Positions 16,943 to 24,697 of a stretch of DNA of 64,000 nt are shown piece by piece (within the stretch, counting starts at the first letter, position 1; the number at the start of each line of letters is the position of its first letter). The stretch is from the NCBI GenBank assembly GCA_937890835.1, contig CALADF010000031.1, positions 1 to 64,000 of the forward strand. The letters run 5' to 3'. Made by a program: the position numbers and the translations under genes. The notes beneath the pieces are model-generated. The model had not been told where the DNA came from and did no database searches. It saw only the letters and a program-made list of their open reading frames with translations. The DNA is from an uncultured bacterium. GTDB lineage: Bacteria; Actinomycetota; Coriobacteriia; Coriobacteriales; Eggerthellaceae.

Positions 16943-18136
16943 TTGACGCTATTGGAAAATGTGAGGAAGCGCGTGCTTGCTTGTTGCATGACGCTGCTTT
17001 TGGCCTCGACGGGCGCGATCGCCCCCTTTGCGCAAGCGTGCGCATATGCCGACGAGGTCGAGGAGGGTCAGCGCGCGATCGACGAGGCCCAGGCTTCCCT
17101 TGACGATGCCGAGGCCCGCATGAGCGAGATCGCTTCCGATTACGAGGCGCTCTCCGCCGAGGTCCAGGCTCTGCAGGAGCAGATAGACGCGTCAGCCGCC
17201 GAGGTGCTCGTCGCGCAGCAGGCGATGCTCGAGGGCAAGGCTGCTCTCGGTGACGCGGCGTCGTATCAATACCGCAGCGATCCCGTGTCGGCGCTTCTGT
17301 CCGTCTTGCTCGAATCGTCCAACTTGAGCGACCTTCTTCGCAATATGGAGTACATCGATCAGATCATGAGCTATCAAGCGGATGAGATCTCCGCTCAGCG
17401 TGAGCGCAAGCAGCGCTTCGAGCAGATTTCCGCCGACTTAACGGAGAAGAAGAACGAGCAAGAGCGTCTTCTCGGCGAGCTCGAGGCGAAACGAGCCGAA
17501 GCCGAGCAGTTAGTCGCTTCGGCGGGCGCGAACCTGTCGGGCGCTCAGGCCGATCAGGCGGCGCGTCTCGAGGCGTTGCGCGTCCAGGCCGAGCAGTTCA
17601 ATCAGTCGAGTGAATCCGGCGGCGCCGACATCTCCGAGGACGCCAACACCGTCGACCGCGAGGAGGTCGTTCCCGACAACGCGCCCGTCATCCCGAACCC
17701 CGACGGCAACGCATCCGGCGGCGAGGGGACAGGCGGCGGTTCCAGCTCGGGATCCGACGGTTCGGGCTCGGGTTCGGGGAACGCGGGCGGGGGATCCGAT
17801 TCTTCCTCGGGGTGGCTTACAGGCGTTGCCTCCGCCTACGGTGGATCGAGCGATCCGTACACGCCCAATCCTGGCATCACCGCGACGGGCGCGGTGTGCG
17901 ACGACTGGTCGATGGGCGTGGCCGTTCCCATGTCGCTGCCCAACTACCGCTCTTACTTCGGCCGCACGGTGGAGATATCGTACGGCGGCATGACGGTGTA
18001 CGCGGTCGTCAACGACTGCGGGTACATGGGGGGCGGAAGCCGCGTGCTCGATCTTCAGCCGGGCGTGTTCAAGGCGTTCGGCTTCGGGGATTGCTATGCG
18101 TGGGGTCTTCGCACGGTGAACTACCGCTTCCTGTAG
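16943..18136 (+). CDS. Secreted coiled-coil protein with C-terminal double-psi beta-barrel domain
   Basis: About 397 residues. Signal peptide (LACCMTLLLASTGAIAPFAQACAYA), then a ~200-residue coiled coil resembling the PcsB/EnvC/CwlO N-terminal region (ASLDDAEARMSEI, SYQYRSDPVSALLSVLLES). A Gly/Ser-rich linker and a ~90-residue domain follow, with GVASAYGGSSD, ITATGAVCDD, GRTVEISYGGMTVYAVVNDCGY and RVLDLQPGVFKAFGF, the RlpA/3D-type double-psi barrel. Such domains cleave or bind peptidoglycan. TTG 16943 has GAAAGG six bases upstream; GTG 16961 is also possible. The pairing of a PcsB-like coil with an RlpA-like barrel instead of NlpC/P60 is noteworthy. Confidence 0.78.
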   Translation: MTLLENVRKRVLACCMTLLLASTGAIAPFAQACAYADEVEEGQRAIDEAQASLDDAEARMSEIASDYEALSAEVQALQEQIDASAAEVLVAQQAMLEGKAALGDAASYQYRSDPVSALLSVLLESSNLSDLLRNMEYIDQIMSYQADEISAQRERKQRFEQISADLTEKKNEQERLLGELEAKRAEAEQLVASAGANLSGAQADQAARLEALRVQAEQFNQSSESGGADISEDANTVDREEVVPDNAPVIPNPDGNASGGEGTGGGSSSGSDGSGSGSGNAGGGSDSSSGWLTGVASAYGGSSDPYTPNPGITATGAVCDDWSMGVAVPMSLPNYRSYFGRTVEISYGGMTVYAVVNDCGYMGGGSRVLDLQPGVFKAFGFGDCYAWGLRTVNYRFL

Positions 18137-18350
18137 GGCTTTCACCGCGCGCGGAGCATCGAATCGAATCCGTGCAGACGCGTTCCGTCAGGGGCGCGGG
18201 CTCCTCGCCGCTTCTGCAGCTCATTGCCGCGCTCGGGTTTGCGTGATGCGCCCGAACCGCCCCGGCTGCGTGGGGGGCGGCCCGCTGGATCATGGGAGTC
18301 GAGACGGGCGAGTTCCGCCCGCGCCGCCCCGGCTCACGACCTGCTGTCGT

Positions 18351-18936
18351 TTACGCCTTCAGGCGGCATTCGTAGAGGAACATCTCGTCGTCGTTTCCCG
18401 TCGCGGGTTTTTTGTCGAACGACGAGTAGACGCCGGTTACCTCGAAGCCTGCGGCGTCGAGTATCCCGTCCATCTCCCTGAACGAGTGCAGATGGGTCTG
18501 GAAATCCATGCTCTCGACTCCGATCGGCTCTCCGTCTTCGATGAGCTCGTAGATGCCGGGCGAGAACTGCGTTTTGGTTTGCGCGTCGAAGCGGTTCTTC
18601 GTCTTCAGGATGAGCTCGCGGCGCGCGTCGATTCGCGCTCTCGCCGCGATGCGGTAATCATCGTCGTCGGGTTCGACGCAGGCGATCGTGTCAACGGCGA
18701 ACACGAACAGTCCCCCCGCGGCAAAGCGCGTCGCGGATGGACCTGAGCATCTTCCTCAAGGGCTCATCCTCAGTGAACAGCGAGACCGAGCCCGAGGTGA
18801 TGAAGATGTAGTCGAGCTTCTCCTCGGCCTTGAACGCCGTCATGTCGTCGCACGTAACCAACGCGTCCGGGCGTTTCTTCTTGAGCTTCGCGAGCATGTG
18901 CGGGGATGAGTCGACCCCCTCGATGCTCGGTTGCGC
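18351..18936 (-). pseudogene. Class I SAM-dependent methyltransferase remnant, 5'-truncated and frameshifted
   Basis: Minus-strand sequence begins in mid-domain at SIEGVDSSPHMLAKLKKK (motif II region); the glycine-rich SAM motif I and all upstream sequence are missing, and an in-frame stop lies at 18966-18964. It continues through EEKLDYIFITSGSVSLF and SIRDALCRGG, then changes frame at a G6 run (18711-18716): five Gs would join it to LFVFAVDTIACVEPDDDDYRIAA. The rest runs to the stop at 18351. The truncation abuts the pheS leader. With both lesions the gene should be dead even if the G6 shift were a read error. Confidence 0.75.
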
Positions 18937-19009
18937 ACCGTGTGCGTGGTTTTCCGTTCGATCTTAGCGGGGTCGGGTATAAGTGCGCTATACTTCACGG
19001 TTACATGCT

Positions 19010-19372
19010 ATGACGAAGACAGTGGCGTGCAAGCGAAGTCTTCAGAGACGGATCTCGCCGGCTGAAAGGATCCGGGCCTATCGCGCGCGTCAATTCCCTT
19101 CCGAGCAGCGCGTCTGAAAGCGGACGCGCGGGTCGTCGTTTCCAAGTCGGCTCGCGCGAGATGCCAAGTAGGGCGCGACGGGTGCTTCCGTTATCGAGTG
19201 AAAACGAGCGGGCGATGTCCGCGCCGCATTCGAGGGGCTGCGTGCGAAACGCTTCCCGTCGATGGGCGGTACGGGCGCGTCAACCGAGGTGGTACCGCGA
19301 GAGTCTTCTCTCGTCCTTGGACCTGAAAACTTGCGTTTCAGATTCCAGGGACGCGAGAGGGCTCTTTTTTTG
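19010..19372 (+). promoter_or_regulatory. T-box leader of pheST
   Basis: The T-box core ACCGAGGTGGTACCGCGA is at 19283-19300, with the antiterminator partner just after it. The terminator stem pairs CTCTCGTCC (19308-19316) with GGGACGCGAGAG (19348-19359) and ends in a T run at 19364-19371. Uncharged tRNA-Phe should favour read-through into pheS. I could not place the specifier codon with confidence; the 5' boundary is approximate. Confidence 0.88.
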
Positions 19373-19396
19373 TACGGACAGGAAAGGCGAAGTCAC

Positions 19397-20479
19397 ATGG
19401 CGATTACTGAAGAACTGTCGGCGTTGCGCGCGTCAACGCTCGCCGACATCGAAGCAGCCGAGACGTCGGCGCAGCTCGAGACGGTCCGCGTGGCGGTGCT
19501 CGGGAAATCCGGCACGTTGACGGGGTATCTGCGCTCGATGGGCCGGGTTCCCAAGGAGGAGCGCGCGGCGGTCGGCAAGGCCGTCAACGAGGCGCGTGTC
19601 GCCGTCGAGGAGGCGCTCGGGGCGGCCAAGGCGAAGCTCGATGCGGCTGAGCTCGCGGCGGCGATCGACGCGGCGGCTGTCGACGTAACGCTTCCCGGAC
19701 GCGTGCAGCAGATGGGCACGCGCCATCTCATCAACGCGATCACCGACGAGATCTCCGAGGTGTTTCTCGGTTTGGGTTACACGGTGGTGCATGGTCCCGA
19801 GGTCGAGACCGACTACTACAACTTCACGGCGCTGAACGCGCCTGCGGACCATCCGAGCCGCTCGATGCAGGACACGTTCTACGTGCGCGATCGCTCGGGT
19901 GACGAGGCTGCGGTGCGCGGCGAATCCGACGTGCTTTTGCGCACGCAGACCTCCGGCGTGCAGGTTCACGTGATGGAAGACCAGGAGCTTCCCATCTACA
20001 TCATCGCTCCCGGCAAGGTGTACCGTCGCGACGTGGCCGATCCCTCGCACCTCCCCCAGTTCCACCAGATCGAAGGTCTCGTCATCGACAAGGACATCAC
20101 CTTCGGCGATTTGAAGGGTACGCTCGAGTACTTCTGCAAGCAGGTCTTCGGCCCCGAGCGCAAGACGCGTTTTCGCGCGCATTATTTCCCGTTCACCGAG
20201 CCTTCCGCCGAGGCGGATGTCAGCTGCGGCGTGTGCGGCGGCACCGGACGCACGCACGACGGCGAGCGCTGCCGTATGTGCAAGGGCACGGGCTGGCTGG
20301 AGATCCTCGGCTGCGGTATGGTCGATCCCAGCGTCTTGCAGATGAGCGGCATCGACCCCGAGGTTTATTCCGGCTTCGCCTTCGGCGTCGGCGTCGAGCG
20401 CGTCGCGTGCTTGAAGTACAACGTGCCCGACCTGCGCATGTTGCTCGAGGGCGATATGCGCTTCCTGCGCCAGTTCTAG
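19397..20479 (+). CDS. pheS: Phenylalanine--tRNA ligase alpha subunit
   Basis: 360 residues. N-terminal coiled coil, then the class II catalytic core: motif 1 around MGTRHLINAITDEISEVFLGLGY, motif 2 VYRRDVADPSHLPQFHQIEGL, motif 3 GFAFGVGVERVACLKY. The insertion with two CxxC pairs (CGVCGGTGRT, CRMCKGTGW) occurs in many Gram-positive PheS proteins. ATG 19397 follows GGAAAGG. Preceded by a T-box and followed by pheT in the same transcript. Confidence 0.97.
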   Translation: MAITEELSALRASTLADIEAAETSAQLETVRVAVLGKSGTLTGYLRSMGRVPKEERAAVGKAVNEARVAVEEALGAAKAKLDAAELAAAIDAAAVDVTLPGRVQQMGTRHLINAITDEISEVFLGLGYTVVHGPEVETDYYNFTALNAPADHPSRSMQDTFYVRDRSGDEAAVRGESDVLLRTQTSGVQVHVMEDQELPIYIIAPGKVYRRDVADPSHLPQFHQIEGLVIDKDITFGDLKGTLEYFCKQVFGPERKTRFRAHYFPFTEPSAEADVSCGVCGGTGRTHDGERCRMCKGTGWLEILGCGMVDPSVLQMSGIDPEVYSGFAFGVGVERVACLKYNVPDLRMLLEGDMRFLRQF

Positions 20480-20546
20480 CGTTGCGTTCGAATCGGCTTG
20501 ATGGAGAGTAACGCGCGAAGCGCGTTGAAGATAAGGAAGAACGAAC

Positions 20547-23006
20547 ATGAAGGTATCTTTGAAATGGCTGTCCGACTACGTGGACGTGCCATCTGACATC
20601 AAGGAGTTCTGCGACCGCCTCGACCTCACCGGCACAGGCGTCGAGGGCGTTGAGAAGCTCGGTTCCGCTTATGACGGCGTGGTGGTGGGCCATGTGCTCA
20701 CCTGCGAGCCGCATCCCGACAGCGATCACATGCACGTGGTCACGGTCGACGTGGGGGCGGGCGAACCCGTGCAGATCGTATGCGGCGCGCCGAACATCGC
20801 CGCGGGCATCAAGGTTCCCGTCGCCACCATCGGCGCGGTCTTGCCGGGTGACTTCAAGATCAAGAAGTCGAAGCTGCGCGGTGTGACGAGCTGCGGCATG
20901 TGCTGCAGCAAGCGCGAGCTGGGCATGGGCACCGATCACGAGGGCATTTGGATCCTTCCCGAGGACGCCGCGTGCGGGCAGCCCATCGCCGATTACCTGA
21001 AGCTGACCGACACGGTGCTCGATCTCGAGATCACGCCGAACCGCCCCGACTGCCTTTCCATGGTCGGCATGGCGCGCGAGGTGGGCGCGATGTACCAGGT
21101 GCCCGCCTCCGATCCCTTGCAGGACATGGCGGGAAAGCTCGAGATTTCCGCCGCCGAGGCTGCTTCGGTCAGCGTGTCCATTGAAGACGAGGTGCGCTGC
21201 CCTCGCTACACCGCTCGCGTGATTCGCGACTGCAAGGTCGGGCCGAGCCCCGATTGGATGGTAGAGCGCCTCGCCGCCATCGGGCAACGCTCCATCAACA
21301 ACATCGTGGATGTGACGAACTACATCCTGTTCCTGTTCGGGCAGCCCCTTCATGCTTTCGACTTCGACAAGCTCGTCGGTGACGACGGCGCGGCGAAGGT
21401 GATCGTCCGTGCGGCTCAGGAGGGGGAGAGGCTCGTCACGCTCGATGGCGAGGATCGCGCCCTCACCCCCGACATGACGGTTATCGCCACGCCCGAGCGC
21501 GGCGCCGTGGCGCTCGCGGGCGTCATGGGCGGTCTCGATACCGAGGTCACCGACGAGACGACGAACATCCTGCTCGAAGCTGCGACGTTTGAAGCGGGTC
21601 GCACCTCGCGCACTTCGCGCAACCTGGGGTTGATCTCCGAGAGCTCCATGCGTTACGAGCGCGGTGTCGACGATCACAGTATAGAGGTCCGCTCTGCCGC
21701 TGCGGCTGCGCTCATCGCCGAAGTCTCGGGCGGCACCGTCGTGCTCATGAACGAGGGTGACGAGATCGTCGATACGTGGCCTGTGCGCTCCGAACCTGTG
21801 AAGCTTCGGTTCCGCGTGCCTCGCTTCTGCGCCATGATGGGCTCCGACATCCCGACTGACTTCGTCGTCGGTACGCTCGAACGACTCGGCTGCAAGGTCG
21901 AGGGGTCGATCGACGCCGAGGTTCTCGAGGTGGTCGCCCCGACGTTCCGCCCCGACCTCGAGCGCGAGATCGATCTTTACGAGGAGGTGCTGCGTCTTTG
22001 GGGCATGGATCGCATCGGATCCACGCTGCCGGGCGGTCGCGGCCGCGTCGGCGTGCGCACCGAGGAGCAGCGCATCGCCTCGCTGGTCAACGACACGCTG
22101 CGTGCATGCGGGATGAACGAGACCATGACCTATTCCTTCGCGGAGCCGAGCGATATCGAGCGTCTTCGCATGAAAGCTGACGATCTCGGGGATGCGGTCG
22201 AGCTTTTGAACCCCCTGAACGCCGATCAGTCGGTCATGCGTCAGTCCATCGTCCCCGGCCTTCTGCGCAGCGTTGCCTACAATCAGAGCCGTGGCGTGAA
22301 AAACGTCCAGCTTTACGAGATCGGCACCGTGTTCTTCGCCGCCGAAGGTCGCAAGAAGCCCAAGGAGCGCCAGAAGGTGGCGGGCGTCATGGCGGGCGCC
22401 ATGCACGAGGCGGGTTGGAACCGCTCCGAGGTCGCTTTCGACTTCTTCGACGGCAAGGGCGTGCTCGAGAGCATCGCGCGCGAGCTCGCGCTGCCCAAGG
22501 TTCGCTTCCGAGCGCTTTCCGCCGAGGAGGCTTTGCATCTGCAGCCCGGGCGCGCTGCGGAGATGATGGCGGCGGGCGCGGTGATCGGTTGGGTCGGCGA
22601 GATCCATCCGCTCGCGGCGGGCGCCTTCGAGGCGAACGCGCCGATCGTCGCCTTCGAGCTTGACATGGCGGCGCTCGTGAAGGCCGCACGTCCCGCGCGC
22701 GACTACGTTGACGTTCCGACGTTCCCCGCCGTGGCGATGGACCAGGCGTTCGTCGTCTCCGAGGACGTCACGCACGAGAGGATGTGCCAGGTCATGACCT
22801 CTGCCGGCGGCAAGCTGCTCGAGAGCGTGAGCCTGTTCGACGTTTACCGTGACGAGGAGCGCGTTGGCGCTGGAAAGAAATCGATGGCGTATGCGCTGAC
22901 CTATCGTGCCGCCGATCGCACGCTGACGAGCGAGGAGGTCGAGCGTGCGCACGAGCGCCTCGTGAAGAAGGTGTGCGGAGCCACCGGTGCCGAGGTGCGC
23001 GGCTAA
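20547..23006 (+). CDS. pheT: Phenylalanine--tRNA ligase beta subunit
   Basis: 819 residues, full length. Domain order: N-terminal B1 and tRNA-binding EMAP-like domain (VVVGHVLTCEPHPDSDHMHV), B3/B4 editing region (RPDCLSMVGMAREVGAMY), B5, the catalytic-like core and a C-terminal ferredoxin-fold anticodon domain (FPAVAMDQAFVVSEDVTHE). It starts 67 bases after pheS and forms the alpha2-beta2 enzyme with it. Confidence 0.97.
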   Translation: MKVSLKWLSDYVDVPSDIKEFCDRLDLTGTGVEGVEKLGSAYDGVVVGHVLTCEPHPDSDHMHVVTVDVGAGEPVQIVCGAPNIAAGIKVPVATIGAVLPGDFKIKKSKLRGVTSCGMCCSKRELGMGTDHEGIWILPEDAACGQPIADYLKLTDTVLDLEITPNRPDCLSMVGMAREVGAMYQVPASDPLQDMAGKLEISAAEAASVSVSIEDEVRCPRYTARVIRDCKVGPSPDWMVERLAAIGQRSINNIVDVTNYILFLFGQPLHAFDFDKLVGDDGAAKVIVRAAQEGERLVTLDGEDRALTPDMTVIATPERGAVALAGVMGGLDTEVTDETTNILLEAATFEAGRTSRTSRNLGLISESSMRYERGVDDHSIEVRSAAAAALIAEVSGGTVVLMNEGDEIVDTWPVRSEPVKLRFRVPRFCAMMGSDIPTDFVVGTLERLGCKVEGSIDAEVLEVVAPTFRPDLEREIDLYEEVLRLWGMDRIGSTLPGGRGRVGVRTEEQRIASLVNDTLRACGMNETMTYSFAEPSDIERLRMKADDLGDAVELLNPLNADQSVMRQSIVPGLLRSVAYNQSRGVKNVQLYEIGTVFFAAEGRKKPKERQKVAGVMAGAMHEAGWNRSEVAFDFFDGKGVLESIARELALPKVRFRALSAEEALHLQPGRAAEMMAAGAVIGWVGEIHPLAAGAFEANAPIVAFELDMAALVKAARPARDYVDVPTFPAVAMDQAFVVSEDVTHERMCQVMTSAGGKLLESVSLFDVYRDEERVGAGKKSMAYALTYRAADRTLTSEEVERAHERLVKKVCGATGAEVRG

Positions 23007-23104
23007 CGGCTTTTTAACCGGCGGCTGCTGGATCTAAGGTTGCGCTGGCGGCCGCGAGCGGCGACGTGAGCGGTTCTTGCGGTCGCTGCTGAATGATACG
23101 GGTA

Positions 23105-23157
23105 GAGGCCCGCGTCTGCTCCCCCTGCCGGGGCAGGCGCGGGCCTCCTTCTTTTCT
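23105..23157. terminator. Terminator between convergent pheT and the MBL-fold gene
   Basis: GAGGCCCGCG (23105-23114) pairs with CGCGGGCCTC (23138-23147), followed by TCCTTCTTTTC. Placed between two convergent stops, it probably serves pheT and may serve both strands. Confidence 0.75.
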
Positions 23158-23160
23158 CCG

Positions 23161-23994
23161 TTAAATCGAAAGCGTCATGCCGTCGAGCGCGGCCACTACG
23201 CGCCCTTCGTAAGGTTTGAGGAATTCCACCAGCTCGGCGTAGGTGATCGGCTCGTCGTAGTGCATGCACATATGGGTGAGGTAGATGGTCCCGGCTTCAA
23301 GCTCCAGGCCCTCCTCGATGCACTCCTGCACGCTGTGATGGTCGTTCGGCGACCAGTTCCGCTTCCAGAACGTGGCGTCCATCGCCAGGATGTCGCACCC
23401 TCGCACGCGCTCGGCGGTTTCCTTCGGCAGGCGCGCCGTGTCGGATGCGTAGAACATCTTCGTGCCGTCCGTTTCAATGAGATAGCCATAGGTGCCGGGT
23501 GCGTGCGTGACCGGGCAGGCGGTGTAGCGCACGCCGTCGAACTCGTGTGTTTCGAACGGCTCGATCACATGGGCGTCGAGGCAGTAGTCCATGAAGTGGA
23601 ACTCGCTGAGAATCCCCTCGAGGGCGGTCTTGGAGCCGTACGTCGGCATCTGGCGCTTCTGCACCAGCTGGACGAGGTACTCGTACTCGCCGAGCCCGCC
23701 GATGTGATCGAAGTGCGCATGGGTGAAGAGGATCTCGTCAACGCGGCGGATGCCCTCGCGTAAAAGCTGATGACGCGCGTCGGGCGGCGTGTCCACGATC
23801 AGCGTGGGCACGTGCCCCTCCCCGTCGGCGACGCCGCGGATCATGATGCCGCAGTCGCCGCGCGCAAGCACGGGGTTCTCCCGCGCCTCGGTGCACGCGG
23901 GACAGTCGCAGAAGAAGGAGGGCACGCCGCATCCTGCGGCGGTTCCCATGAACGTGAGGGTGTGGGTTTTGCTCGCTGCCGGTTTCTCTGCCAT
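23161..23994 (-). CDS. Metallo-beta-lactamase-fold hydrolase, PhnP/PqqB-like
   Basis: 277 residues. Metal motif THAHFDHIGG at residues ~91-100, a later His in VTHAPGTYGYLI, the Asp ligand in FYASDTARL, and LTHMCMHYDEPI near the C-terminus fit the RNase Z/PhnP branch. PSFFCDCPACTEA near the N-terminus has three Cys as in PhnP, where they bind a structural Zn. ATG 23994 has AAGGAG eight bases upstream; 24018 lacks an SD. Likely a phosphodiesterase; the substrate is unknown because no phn genes are nearby. Confidence 0.85.
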   Translation of the reverse strand: MAEKPAASKTHTLTFMGTAAGCGVPSFFCDCPACTEARENPVLARGDCGIMIRGVADGEGHVPTLIVDTPPDARHQLLREGIRRVDEILFTHAHFDHIGGLGEYEYLVQLVQKRQMPTYGSKTALEGILSEFHFMDYCLDAHVIEPFETHEFDGVRYTACPVTHAPGTYGYLIETDGTKMFYASDTARLPKETAERVRGCDILAMDATFWKRNWSPNDHHSVQECIEEGLELEAGTIYLTHMCMHYDEPITYAELVEFLKPYEGRVVAALDGMTLSI

Positions 23995-24415
23995 GGGGCG
24001 TGCTCCTTCGAATCGCATTCTTATGTCGTCCCTCAGTATAGTCGGGGGATGGAACTGCTCGCAGGGCGCGTCGGCGGCAGGTTCGCGTTATCTCATCTCA
24101 GATCGCGCCGCACGTGTCAGCGGAGGGTTCGCGTTTTCCCATCTTGAATCGAGCACGTTTTTTTTTCGCGACGATTCGCTCAAAAGGGAAGCGGCGATCA
24201 TCCTCCGTGTATCGTGGCGGGCGCGTCGGCTCCGGCAAGTCGAGCCGGCATGATTCGTGCATGTGGGGTGGGGGGAACCTCGCCTCGCTTGAGCCGTTCG
24301 AGCAAAGCGGCGGCGTGGGTTCGCAGCGTCGCGTGCGGCTCGGTCGATCATGGCTTCATGATCGCCATTTGTCGGAAAACAATAGGGGATTGTGGCCACT
24401 ATTGAACACCATCGC

Positions 24416-24478
24416 TATAATCCCATGTTTGACTAGGTGCATTCGCACGCAGGCGTTGGGAGAGAGCGCCTGCGTGCG
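24416..24478 (+). promoter_or_regulatory. Promoter element and 12-bp hairpin ahead of the molybdoenzyme operon
   Basis: TATAAT at 24416-24421 is the best -10 in the 680-base gap; the -35 is poor, which suggests activator dependence. A perfect 12-base inverted repeat (CGCACGCAGGCG 24444-24455, CGCCTGCGTGCG 24467-24478, 11-base loop) would lie at the very start of the transcript. No T run follows, so it is more likely a regulatory or stabilising structure than a terminator. The rest of 24019-24697 shows no gene. Confidence 0.5.
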
Positions 24479-24697
24479 AGGTGTTCTAGCCTTCGTCGGG
24501 GGTATCCGGCGGCCGAGGGCGTCATACCGAGGGGTGTAGAGAGGTTTTAGGGCTTTCCAACCTGTCGGTTCGATGCTCGAAGCGGTTCGCTCGGCTAAAC
24601 TCTGGCGATGTATTGCGAACGTGAGGGCGTTTTGCGCTCGCGGAACGCTCTTGTAAGTCGTTGAAAGTAAAGAGACGAGAAGAAGAGGGGAAGGTAG

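Noticed and set aside
20220..22952. 910-codon open frame antisense to pheT
   Set aside because: A shadow of the GC-rich codon pattern of pheT; no SD, no recognisable domain, and His/Arg/Gly/Val-rich composition typical of antisense frames.
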